From Linderina pennispora (lineage: Eukaryota; Kickxellomycota; Kickxellomycetes; Kickxellales; Kickxellaceae): a stretch of 63,275 bases of DNA. The stretch is taken from the NCBI RefSeq assembly GCF_002104995.1, contig NW_024468292.1, positions 1 through 63,275 on the forward strand, read 5' to 3'. Under the pieces are notes generated by a model, which searched no databases, was not told the origin of the DNA, and saw nothing but the letters and a program-made list of their open reading frames with translations. Below, one piece after another: positions 1 to 9,345 of this stretch. The stretch's first letter is position 1, and each line of letters begins with the position of its first letter. A program made the translations under genes and the position numbers.

Positions 1-282
1 CGTAAATTGTAGTATAATAAACCTCCTCATCGGTAACTAAATGGATAATGAGGATATGAAAGAAGATGCCAAGCTTAGGACCAATACGTATATATACTGA
101 ATAGACTATGACAACGTACAGTGGCTAACAGTATTAACTGCAAGCAGCATGCTCAGGGATTATATAGTCCATTTCTGATCGTAGTCGTTCGTCGATTCCA
201 TTGGATTATCGACCATGTGTTTTCTGTTCGCCTCAAGTGCTAGCTGTGGGTCAATAGCTATATAAACCGCTATTCAGCTGCT

Positions 283-890
283 TCAGAAGCGAAATAATAC
301 CAGTAATGACTCATGTATGGTTAATGGCACGCCAGTTTCTGAATTCAATAAGCTGACTCTTGGATATTGCCAGCTCCTCCTTAGCTGCTGCATGCCGTGT
401 CTTAATAGCAGCAACAAGCGCGTTAGAACATGCAATTGATTTAGCAGCACGGTCTTTGATGCTAGGCAACCGCCAGTGGTATGACTAATAGAATGAGTAG
501 TCCGGAAGGTAATGACTGTTTCAGCTGTAGCCCAATCTCTGTGTCCATCAGAGGTGCTGGCTATCTTGATCAACTCGATACTAGCAAAGGCAGGCTGAGC
601 TGGGTCAACTCTTGCACCAGCAGCATCCGCAGCAACTGTAGCTGCGACAGACACAAATGCCAGAGTAGACTGTCTCTTGTGCTTATCTGGCTGCACAGAT
701 GGAGTAGCAGCGTGTTTACTTTAATAATAGCTTCCTGAGCTAAATATTCAATGCATCCAGGGTCAGAGGCAGACAAGATTGCAATTTTATAATCAGCAAG
801 GGTAGGAAAAACATGCGGAGTGGCCCAGTCAGCTTTGATAGAGAATAGTTTGAGTAAGCGGCAAATGAATATCCTCAGTGCCCAGATCAT
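283..890 (-). pseudogene. decayed FunK1-like N-terminal fragment (tentative)
   Basis: Two overlapping minus-strand open stretches in different frames (about 890-570, then 696-283) together read as one broken protein. The first contains DWATPHVFPTLADYKI. The second contains DWATAETVITFR, then LLNSETGVPLTIHE near its end. The order (an acidic/aromatic beta strand resembling the 'VVEAKL' strand, then a run of Leu/Gln/His, then a strand-like end) resembles the N-terminal domain that precedes the kinase fold in fungal FunK1 proteins. The match is from memory and weak. No kinase motifs follow. A frame change and the absence of a convincing full-length start mark it as a relic. It could also be unrelated decayed coding sequence. 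Confidence 0.25.
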
Positions 891-1953
891 TTATTGCTGG
901 CATCTTGGTTACAAAGAGCAGAGACCAGATGGTCGAAATGAGGATCATGTCAATTTGTATTGCAAAGAAAAATGGCTATCGATAAGTAGCAGGTTAGAAA
1001 TAAAACAATGAAGGAAAAGAGAGAGTTGGAGATGATAAGGGGTGCCGGTTTTATAGGACTGGTAAAATAAGCTTACATACTGCATCGTTGGTGCACGAAG
1101 GCCAGACACGTCTTTGTGGCTTAGAAAACCGCATGGCATGGGCTGCTATAATTAGACCGCGGTCCAGCACCACCAGGCCCTCCGCAGCATTGTTATTTTT
1201 AGCAAGCCGTCTGCTCTCCAAATTTCGGATGCAAGAAGGGGGAGCTGTTGAATTTCCTGAAACCACTCGATGCCTCCTTATCCAGCTATCCCAGTTGAGG
1301 AGGACGCTGGTTAAAGAGTTCACTTGCCCTTGCCGCAGCCCCAGACAGATTCCTGCGACCTGCAGCTGGACCCAAGACGAGTCTGGCGCCACCCGGGACT
1401 AGGTTTAATTCTCTACGCTGCTCTCATCTAAGGGCTAGGAGGGAGTAAAATTAGCATTCATATCACTCCGTGTCCAGCAACTGGGGATATTCCATTGTAG
1501 TCTAAACTGTTAGTGTTTGGAGTATCGGGGAGCTAGCTAAAGCTGTGAGTTATTTGCCTAACTATTTATTTGCAGTTGGTCCACAGATAGTCCTTGCAGG
1601 CCCGTAGTGGCAGGAATACTTCTAGTTGTAGTGTATTCCTTTTGAATCGCTATTAGATATATCGACAGCATTTGGCACCATGGCACATAGTATACTAGGA
1701 TAACCGCTTCAAATATATTTATTCAGATCGCTAATATTAGACTACTCATCATATAGAGTTCACTTCAATTGAGCACAGCAAGAGCGATGACAAGAGGCGG
1801 CAAACTCCACACTAACCGATTTGCTAATAATGTCTTCTATGAAGAATAGCAAATTCACTCAGAAGAATATGTAGACTTTCCCGCTAAGCAAACGCGCACA
1901 TCTGCAAAATAGAACCTGCCGCCGGTTAGGGCGACAGCAGCAAAAGCTAAAAA
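891..1953. other. spacer, no supported gene
   Basis: Short open frames occur on both strands (for example 1051-1392 minus and 1088-1402 plus) but they overlap each other antisense, have no recognisable domain and no clear promoter. Possibly the eroded continuation of the fragment at 283-890. Nothing else is supported. Confidence 0.4.
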
Positions 1954-2025
1954 TTCCGCAACGGGGAATCGAACCCCGGCCACGACGGTGAGAGCGTCGG
2001 ATCCTAGCCACTGGACCATTGCGGA
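1954..2025 (-). tRNA. tRNA-Glu (anticodon CTC)
   Basis: Read on the minus strand the sequence folds as a full cloverleaf. The acceptor stem TCCGCAA/TTGCGGA is perfect. The anticodon stem CGACG/CGTCG encloses loop CTCTCAC, giving anticodon CTC (Glu, codon GAG). The T arm is CGGGG-TTCGATT-CCCCG. The D arm contains GTCC/GGAT. The discriminator is A and is followed by a run of T, a normal RNA polymerase III terminator. No intron is present. It lies about 330 bp downstream of the Fanzor stop codon, on the same strand. Confidence 0.96.
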
Positions 2026-2241
2026 TTTGAAGCGCTTTTTTGAGACAATCATCCCTCAAGCTGTTGAAAACGGTGGAAATTAAAACGTACACAATATAAT
2101 GGGTCACATCCAATAACACTATTTTGCCTTTTTATCCCCATTCTCGATACTGTGAAGGCTGCGCATACGGCTACAGAGGCTCTAGGTGATTCGAAATTGG
2201 AGTCTTTTGTACGTGATCATGTCTATCCAATTGGCTACTAG

Positions 2242-2359
2242 AAATACTCTGCTCGCGATGCGAGCTCGGCTGCTAGTCAGCATGGGTTGACACGTCGATA
2301 CAAGCATCATGGCGAACCGGTCATTTGAACGTGTCGGATGGTTGTTGGTGCAATGTCGA
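2242..2359 (-). ncRNA. candidate guide (omega) RNA scaffold 3' of the Fanzor ORF
   Basis: Immediately after the nuclease stop codon, on the same strand, three inverted repeats cluster. A 7-bp pair lies at 2289-2295 / 2329-2335 (GACACGT / ACGTGTC), enclosing a palindrome ACCGGT. A short GCTG/CAGC hairpin lies at 2269-2281. A perfect 6-bp stem with a 3-nt loop lies at 2251-2265. In known TnpB and Fanzor systems the guide RNA is encoded at or overlapping the 3' end of the nuclease gene and runs past the element end into flanking DNA. Position and structure fit that arrangement. Transcription and the true 3' end cannot be seen from the sequence. Confidence 0.4.
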
Positions 2360-5067
2360 TCATGGACATCTCCTGTCTTGATGGCCTGCTCTGCGTAGAC
2401 GCTTCAGCGCTGGCTCACTGCTGCTAGCAGCAGAATCGCCTGCTGCTGCACGCCTCTTGTGCAGGTTCTTTGTTGCCAGGGTGGTGCCAGAAGCATCGGC
2501 AACAATGGCCATAAAGCGACGGAACCGTTCAGGAATACTGCCTGAATCACAGAGTGACTGGAAAATGAGCCTGAAGTTTAGAACTGCTGCGAGATCGCGG
2601 TTCAAGAGCCGAGACGAATAGGCTCGCCTGTATTGTGCCATGGCCCGCTTACATGACTCGCTTGTACAGCGGAGAAGGCCATGGCACTTCACAGTTGGGT
2701 TCTTCGATCTCTGGTAGGGCCGCGGGTTGGGAACATGCCGGAATGTCTGCAGTGACTTATCGCAGCAGAACGGGCACACCGACGATGTCCGGAATTCGTC
2801 GATCAGATAGACTTCAAAGCCATGGTGCTTGAACTTGTCGCGCCATCCCTTGCCACGAATCGGTGCATGGTGTCGGGCCATTGGCGCACTCCAATTGCCC
2901 ATGATCAGCACTGGATCTGGACCGAACTTGCTCCGGAGTTTCGTGGCAAGCCTGTGGTCTGCACGGGCCTGGTTCATGAATGAATCAAGGTGCAGCTTGC
3001 GGTGAAGCGGGTACACCTTGGGACTGGTACTGACACCTGGATGGGCCTTCCAGCGCCTTTGGTGCTGCTTGTTTGACTTAGTGAGTTGCTGCTCTGGTAA
3101 CCGCGCTGTCATCGTGCTGGCATAAAACGGTGCTAGGACACACCGCACAGATGCACGGGCAGCAACGTAGGCACGGAATTTTGCTGGGATAAGGGTCCGG
3201 CAGCAGTGCTTGGAAAGCTCTGCCTCTGCTCTGCGGACAGCATCTTCTGGGACTTGATCCTTTGTAGCCCGACGAATCCTGTCATAGTGGCGCAGCTTGA
3301 GCTCCTTATTGCGCTGCTGCCGTGTGTAGCGGTAGAGCATTTTTTCACCCTCTTTCCCATTGCTGCTATTTTCGTGCATCATGTATAGCAAATCGCCCCA
3401 ACCTGGATCGATGAATACACAGCGGCCTTTCAGATTCTGCAGCTCTGGCTGTGGGATCTGGTGGATATAGCGACAGTCAGCTATAGTACTGCCTCCCACA
3501 GCATCACCTCCTGCAACATCACCTGTAGCATCGCCTGTAGCATCGCCTCCCACAGCATCGCCTGTAGCATCGCCTCCCACAGCATCGCCTGTAGCATCGC
3601 CTCCCACAGCATCGCCTGTAGCATCGCCTCCCACAGCATCGCCTGTAGCATCGCCTCCCACAGAATTGCCTCCCGCAGCATCGCCTCCCGCAGCATCGCC
3701 TCCTGCAGCATCAGCATCCACTGCACCATCAGCCTTGGATATCTTGTCTTGCAACAAAATGCATATTGCTACACCATCTGTTGTCGCCATTCCGTGGAAT
3801 TTTCTATCACCATGCGCCTTAAATGGCTTTGATGTTAGATCTGCAACCCGGCCCCACACATCCCACACAGGTTGTGTGATCCCTTGGACTGGGTCATGTG
3901 CACAGACTGGGGGTGCTGGTGCATATGCATTGTTAAGTGCTGCAACAGTGTCTGCTGCTGCTGCCGATGCAGCAGCAAGTGAATCAGCCGCTACTGCTGC
4001 AGTTGCTGCAGTAGCCTCTGTTGCATCCGATGGCATCTTCGCTGCTTCGTGTGCAGCCTTCTTGGCCAATTTTTCGCCCCTTTCTGCTGCTTTCCTTGCC
4101 TCTGTTGCTGCCCTCTTTGCTGCGTTGATCTTGGTAACCTCCTCACGTGTTTTCGAAACAAACACCTGCTTGATTATTTGCTTGTCCAAACGCACATGGC
4201 CTGGGATCCATGATGTCCACAGAGGCAAGCATTGGGGAGGAGACTTGCCAAGCTGCTCATTCTCGATAAGCTGGCATAGGCGAATATATGCACGCAGATG
4301 CTGAAGTGGATTTGCCTTGGCACCATAGTATCGGCTGCCTTTGGCGAATCTGTACTTGGCATCATAGGCATTAAGGACTGGTGCCAGCTTGTTGTAGATT
4401 GCAAGCATCGGTGGGGTGAGCACACTGAGATCAGGGTGCCTAGAAGCAACTGCCTGGCGGAGCTTCTGTGCAGGTGTATAAATACACACTTGACATGCGT
4501 TATTGAACTCAGCCTTGGACACATTGCCCATTGTACTGTGCAGTGTGTTTTTGCGGCTGCGAATATCAATCAATTTGGCCAGAATCCGCTGTAGGCAAGT
4601 GCCATAGTGCAACACAATGTTGTTCTTGTATGCTGTCATCAGCTCGGTATCCACGTATGTTGCTACTTGATTCATTTCACGTACACCATGTAGCTCGATA
4701 TCGCCATTATGCAATAGATAATCATAAATATGGTATCTAACTACATCACCGAAATCTGCGCTCAACAGTTCTGACTTGTCCTTCCGGTTGACGAAATCCT
4801 TGGCAGATATGACAGTCTTCGCCTTCAGGTTACGATAAATGAATAAATAAATAAAACGAAAAAACCCTTTTTCACAAATGTTGCAGGGTCAAAGGCATCA
4901 TCGTCAGCTAGCTGATGGAGTAATATCCATCGTGCAAGCATGTATGTATGCTCTTGGATGATATTGACGCTGTATACAAATCGCTCTAGGCAGGGCAACA
5001 TAGAATCACAGAAGCCAATACCACCAAGTGATGTCTTTATGACAGTAGTGCTGCGGGTAATATTCAT
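2360..5067 (-). CDS. Fanzor-type RNA-guided endonuclease (eukaryotic TnpB homologue)
   Basis: Modelled as two exons, 5067-4876 and 4822-2360, giving 884 aa. The long open frame alone has no ATG upstream of a TTG at 4765, so a first exon is needed. A 53-bp intron (GT..AG, phase 0) joins it to an ATG-started exon with the usual Fanzor-like helical N-terminus. RuvC residues are all present: Asp536 (CVFIDPGWGDLLY), Glu740 in the relocated position (LIDEFRTSSVCPFC; the canonical site reads MGNWS), and Asp807 (LLNRDLAAVLNFRL). A zinc ribbon is formed by Cys747, Cys750, Cys783 and Cys788. Other regions are a Lys/Ala-rich helical stretch (about 295-360), a Gly/Asp/Ala repeat (434-508) just before RuvC-I, and a basic NLS-like tail. 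It is probably a nuclear nuclease, mobilised with its element. The reading frame is intact, so activity is plausible. Confidence 0.85.
3491..3715 (-). repeat. intragenic 27-bp minisatellite inside the Fanzor gene
   Basis: A tandem 27-bp unit encodes DAVGGDATG about four and a half times. Flanking it are shorter 15-bp units encoding GGDAA. The array falls in the loop immediately before the first RuvC aspartate and keeps the reading frame throughout. There are no unique spacers between units, so it is not a CRISPR array. Confidence 0.9.
4823..4875 (-). other. predicted phase-0 intron of the Fanzor gene
   Basis: On the minus strand it begins GTGAAAAAG and ends CCTGAAG, and is T-rich with a TAAC branch-like motif near the 3' end. 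It joins ..DPATF to AKTVISAKDF.. in frame. Without splicing, the upstream frame ends at a TGA within the intron and the downstream frame has no ATG. The length matches the other short introns in this window. Confidence 0.6.
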
Positions 5068-6318
5068 TTGAGAAATTTGGTAGGCAAAGTAAGAAGAGAA
5101 ATGATTCTGTTCAGTTTTGCTTTATTGGGTATGCATAGCATTAAGAACGTTTTTATTAAAAATGATCTGGCTTGCATGGTTCTTGGGGCCCTTAGCATTG
5201 ATACAGTCTCTTGAATCAGTCTATACAGACTGGGTCCATTGTGGCTCAAATACTACTGCTTACGCATGTTCATAAGACAAATTAATTTGTAAAATAAACC
5301 CACAAATATTGCATGACCGCTAGAAGAGCTATATGGCCTTATTCAATAGATGCTCATAAATAAACATCCTAAGAGTGTTGCGCAGCTGGTGATGACTACC
5401 ATGATGATGCCATGGAAGTTATCAGGCCGACCGACAATGAGAGCAGCTCTTGTGCTGAACCAATGGAGATATCTAGTGGAGACCTGTGACCACTACAATA
5501 CCAGCTTGTCACCCTGGTTTCACCGATGAGGTCAGATGCCACACAAGATCAAAGGGAGTTTACAGAGCAAGTCACTCAAACCCGTGTTGAAGCTTAAGAG
5601 TTTTTTTAACCAATTAAATAATTTCTAGCGGATAGTCGGACACTTTTTTTGACTATAAAATCTTATATAAAGGTAAAGATGATTTAATTCTGAAACACAA
5701 AAGTTATCATTCACTATTTTATCCACTTTTAAAGCTGTTGTCATTATTATTGATCATTTGTCTATTTACCACTATAATATATACTTGTAAATGCTATAGT
5801 GTATTATTCAAATATTTACTCTTACTATGATTCCTCTAATAAAAAATGAATACTATAGCAGGAGCTAGTAGTGGAACATGTCAATAATTTTGAGTGTAAT
5901 TAAAGTAATTACCCAAATACTGCATTCCTTAGACTACTTTATCAATGAAATCGACAAGGGTACTGGCATTTTCCTTCATGCAGCTATAAAAATAGGGACA
6001 AATGGAAGTGATTAGTTAACTTAATGGTGCTTCATACTGATTTGATAGTGAGGAGTCTATGAGAACTGAAAAATGCATATGAGATTATTTTAATTACTAT
6101 AAGGAAGTGAGGGTATATAGAACTAGGCTAAATAAGTTATTCTAGTCAATTGTGGGCAATATCAGGTGTCTGGATAGCCTAGCAACTAAGGGTCATAAAC
6201 TTCTGGACCAGAGCCCACAAATGCAGCAGATTAAGGACATGCAGAGCAGGTCTTTTAGGGGCTGCATCTAGATCTCAAAAGTTTATCATCCATACTAGTT
6301 GTATAGTCCATCATCTAC
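5068..6318. other. AT-rich spacer upstream of the Fanzor gene
   Basis: The stretch is strongly AT-rich, especially 5590-6120, with no long open frame. It should contain the promoter of the nuclease gene and perhaps the 5' end of its element. I could not identify terminal inverted repeats or a target-site duplication by eye. Confidence 0.4.
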
Positions 6319-6633
6319 AAGTTCAGGAAACTTATCAGACATGTCCTCTGTCCCAATAACTGATCAGAAATCCCTTGTATGGCAGCAGAAGGAGCTATCC
6401 TCATAGCCATCGCCAGTGTAGTATGTAATGATCACTCAGAGTGGCATCATCTGTTGGCATAAGCAATTTGTAATGAATAAAACTCATCATCACCTATATA
6501 TGCACCAGATACTGGCATATTCTTTACTGCAAGGTTTTGATTTTGAGAAGAAAATCATTACATGTCAAGGCTCTACCAGCCCTAGGATGTCCAAGTATAA
6601 AAATTTGTGCACTTGCAGGCTGGCCAGTTTCCT
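6319..6633 (-). pseudogene. decayed Pif1/Helitron-like helicase fragments (tentative)
   Basis: On the minus strand, 6633-6529 reads AQIFILGHPRAGRALTCND followed by FLLKIKTLQ. This lines up with the Walker A block of Pif1-family helicases (Q-x-FF-x-DGPAGTGKT-x5-LL), with the essential GKT replaced by GRA. Downstream, 6411-6319 reads SAAIQGISDQLLGQRT, which resembles the next block (ASSGIAAQLL-x-GGRT). Order and spacing fit. Stop codons and frame changes separate the blocks and I could not find later motifs. Pif1-type helicases form the C-terminal half of Helitron transposases, elements known to carry Fanzor genes. The match is from memory of the family consensus. Confidence 0.4.
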
Positions 6634-7979
6634 TTGTCTTCCCTATAACTCCTTCGAATTATATTTTCTACCTCTTTTTCTACAGAATAGCAAAAGGCGA
6701 GGGCCAGAAGCACATGCACATGCACACACATATGCACATGCATATGCACAAACTTTACCCACTTATCCATCATCACCACTTCCCCAGCGCATACTAGAGT
6801 TGCTAAGAGCAGCTCCTCTGTTTGGCACACCACCACTGTTAGCATCTGTGCAGCTACCAACAGCATGTTCAATGAAGTCAAAGGCCTCACTGATACTTTT
6901 TCTCCTTACAAGTGTTAAGGGGGTATAAGCACAGAAATGTAGTTTAGGCTGAAGAAGATAGTAAAGTGATGCATTAGAGGAGGAGGTGAGAGAGATGAAA
7001 ATATAAGGTAGAGGAAAGAGGAATTCCTAAGGAGTCAAGAGGTGTTGCTTGATAACTAATGCAAAGAAGAATGAGGGAAAAGATAATAGAGAATCCTCTA
7101 CCAAAGAGTTGATATTTCTAACACAAGCATCAAACCCAGCAAGCTGTCACTCAGGCTCCCAACATGCAGCCTACCAGCACAGCTATTACTACTGTGTTGG
7201 AAGGTCACAAGTTTCAATGAGTGGTTTGGACTGAGTCAGCCAGAAAAATAGAAAGTGAAGAGAGATACCCCAAACGAGGATCAGGGTGATGGTTGTGATA
7301 GCACATGGATCCGATGAGAAAAGGAAAGATTGTAGAAACCCAGAGAACCACAGATTCTGACACACCAGAAGCCCTAATATGGATCAATAGCCTCTGGCAA
7401 GAAATATCAGTATATAGCCACCTCCCAAGCTATCTACCTCCTCCATTCTCCTTGATGTCCCAATAATATAGTTTCAAGCATGCGAAAGACTGTGGCTGAT
7501 CTAGTCTCCCTTGGTCATGTCATATTCTTTCTGTCTTTGCTTTGCTCCTAGTTTTAATATATTTCTCCTAGGTCAGCAGAATGTTTGCAAATGGCCTCAG
7601 CCCTAGTTGCAGGCTAACGCCCAGGAGCAGAAGTATATGATTGACGCTTGTTTCAACGATGGCTGCTACTATATGCCTTGCAAACCTTTACCACATGTAT
7701 CTGCTTATCATTTTGCATATTTTCAATCACTTATTACACATGCTTTCGTTCAGCAAGACCCTCTCGGCAATTCATACCGAAGAGTAAGCTATCGTATATG
7801 CCCGCTGATATCTGATTGACAACACCAGTAACTACAGCAGTGTAGCAGCTGCGGGATGCACAGGGGATCAAGAAAAATGGATATAAAGCATATATGAAGT
7901 GTAAAATCGCAGGTCAAAAAGAAAAAGAAAAATATCGTACAAAAATACCCCCTACATCCTATTACAGGAAGGGGATGCA
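6634..7979. other. AT-rich spacer, probably eroded mobile DNA
   Basis: No intact gene is supported on either strand. Scattered short frames are interrupted by stops. It may be the remainder of the element represented by the helicase-like fragments, but I see no confirming motif. It also includes the 3' flank of the lipase gene. Confidence 0.35.
6709..6752. repeat. CA/ATGC-type microsatellite
   Basis: An imperfect run of ACATGC and ACACAT units, about 44 bp. It makes a His/Met or Ala/His repeat in any frame that crosses it, which explains the spurious low-complexity open frames here. Confidence 0.85.
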
Positions 7980-8822
7980 TCAGTGCATACCAGGGTACTC
8001 CGAATGGTCCTTGGCATTAAGTTCACTAAACGGCACCCCCAGCTCACACGTCAGGTTCTCCCCTTCGCCTTTGCAGAACTTGATATTCTCATCCCCTTCG
8101 TACCAGACTTCCTGGCCATGATGCTGGAACCCAAGGTCCATCGGGGGCATCCGCGGCACAATATCATGCCGATAGACCACGCGAAACACCGGGTGGCCCA
8201 GGTTCTCCACATACTCAGCAAATGCCTGATTGCCGGTGCGCGGCTGGCCGTATGTAAACATTTGCATCTTGATGCCCCTATGGCGCTGCGCTGTGTCCAC
8301 CATGGATATGCAGGCTAGGGCGCCGCCTAAGGAATGGCCAGTGAATGAGATGGTGGCATCGGGGCATTTCGCCAGCAAGGAGTCCACGGCCTCCTGGACT
8401 TGCTGCATAGACACCAGATAGGCGTTCAGGAACCCCTCGTGGACGAGACTATTGGAGATGTTGGCTGGCCAGGCGGTTTTATCGAAATTCAGGTTGGTCA
8501 GCCAGTCAATCAGTGAGTCGGTGCCACGGTAGGCCACGATGATCTCCTTGCATGGCTCATTAAATGCAATGTAGCCGGAGCTGCCCTTCAGCGTGTGGTC
8601 GAAAGAACTGATCAGCGTGGTGTCTTTGGGCACAGTGCGGCTTGCAGGCCAGGCATCGGTGGTCTGGTAGGCGAGGCCGGCGTAGGTAGCGTATTTGACC
8701 AGGTCGGCGTGGGAGGCGGTATATGCATCCTGCGGGTTGCCCATGCCGATGAGCTGGGAGATGGCGTCCATTAGTGCGCTGGCCAGGGGGCCGAGCGTAT
8801 CGAGAATCGCTGATTGTACCAT
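7980..8822 (-). CDS. class 3 (fungal-type) lipase
   Basis: 280 aa, alpha/beta-hydrolase fold of the class 3 lipase family (triacylglycerol/feruloyl ester hydrolases). The nucleophile elbow is GHSLGG with Ser164. Asp220 (RHDIVPR) and His273 (AKDHSEYPG) complete the triad. YRGTDSLIDW near residue 100 supplies the oxyanion/lid region, and VHEGF at 127 is typical of the family. I start at the ATG at 8822. An in-frame ATG 49 codons upstream exists, but a TATA box (8888-8896) lies between the two, so the upstream residues are promoter. The N-terminus is moderately hydrophobic but not a clear signal peptide. Known members hydrolyse triglycerides or short esters. The substrate here cannot be told. 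Confidence 0.92.
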   Translation of the reverse strand: MVQSAILDTLGPLASALMDAISQLIGMGNPQDAYTASHADLVKYATYAGLAYQTTDAWPASRTVPKDTTLISSFDHTLKGSSGYIAFNEPCKEIIVAYRGTDSLIDWLTNLNFDKTAWPANISNSLVHEGFLNAYLVSMQQVQEAVDSLLAKCPDATISFTGHSLGGALACISMVDTAQRHRGIKMQMFTYGQPRTGNQAFAEYVENLGHPVFRVVYRHDIVPRMPPMDLGFQHHGQEVWYEGDENIKFCKGEGENLTCELGVPFSELNAKDHSEYPGMH

Positions 8823-8887
8823 GTTTATAAAAAGTGAGATTTGTGAAAAAGGTTGGTCTAAGAGGGGTAGTAGCCAGTTTGCCTGGT

Positions 8888-8896
8888 CTTTATATA
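8888..8896 (-). promoter_or_regulatory. TATA box of the lipase gene
   Basis: TATATAAAG on the minus strand, 66 bp upstream of the chosen ATG. It decides the start, because an in-frame upstream ATG lies beyond it. Confidence 0.7.
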
Positions 8897-9345
8897 CATT
8901 AGCCCAAAGGGCCTGATTTCTCTGCTTGTTTTCTATTCTGACAACTATTGCCATGGGACCTGTTAGCATTAGTTAGCATTATTTCTAGACGCATGTTCGC
9001 TCTTGGTGTCCTCGACTGTTTTTTGATTTTTCTATCTCCACATGCAAGCAGTCAATGATCTGCGGCTGGCTGTCTGGGCATTGATTTCTTGGTCATACAC
9101 GCCATTTTTTGCCAAGAATAGACATACGCACTCACTCATAAAGGGGAGATCAGGAAGAGAAATCAACGTATGCTCTGATTGGAGCCCCAAACATTGCAAG
9201 AAATCACACACCATTTCCACCACCAAAAAGGTAGTACTATGTGTTTACAATAATCAACCAAGGCCGCCAGGTTGAGCTAGCAGCAGCAAGAAATAATGAG
9301 AAAAAGAAGAAGCAAGTCTATATTCCAACACAAGGCGGGCCATGC
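8897..9345. other. spacer between the lipase promoter and the SNF1 3' end
   Basis: Upstream sequence of the lipase and downstream flank of the kinase gene. Only antisense-overlapping short frames without domains are present. Confidence 0.5.

Noticed and set aside
3491-3715. CRISPR-like array
   Set aside because: Units are directly contiguous with no unique spacers, and they are coding.
3461-3832. Repetitive open frames on other frames of the minisatellite (Ala/Ser/His/Ile or Met/Leu/Glu repeats)
   Set aside because: They are shadow translations of the 27-bp repeat inside the Fanzor frame. Only the Gly/Asp/Ala frame joins to conserved domains.
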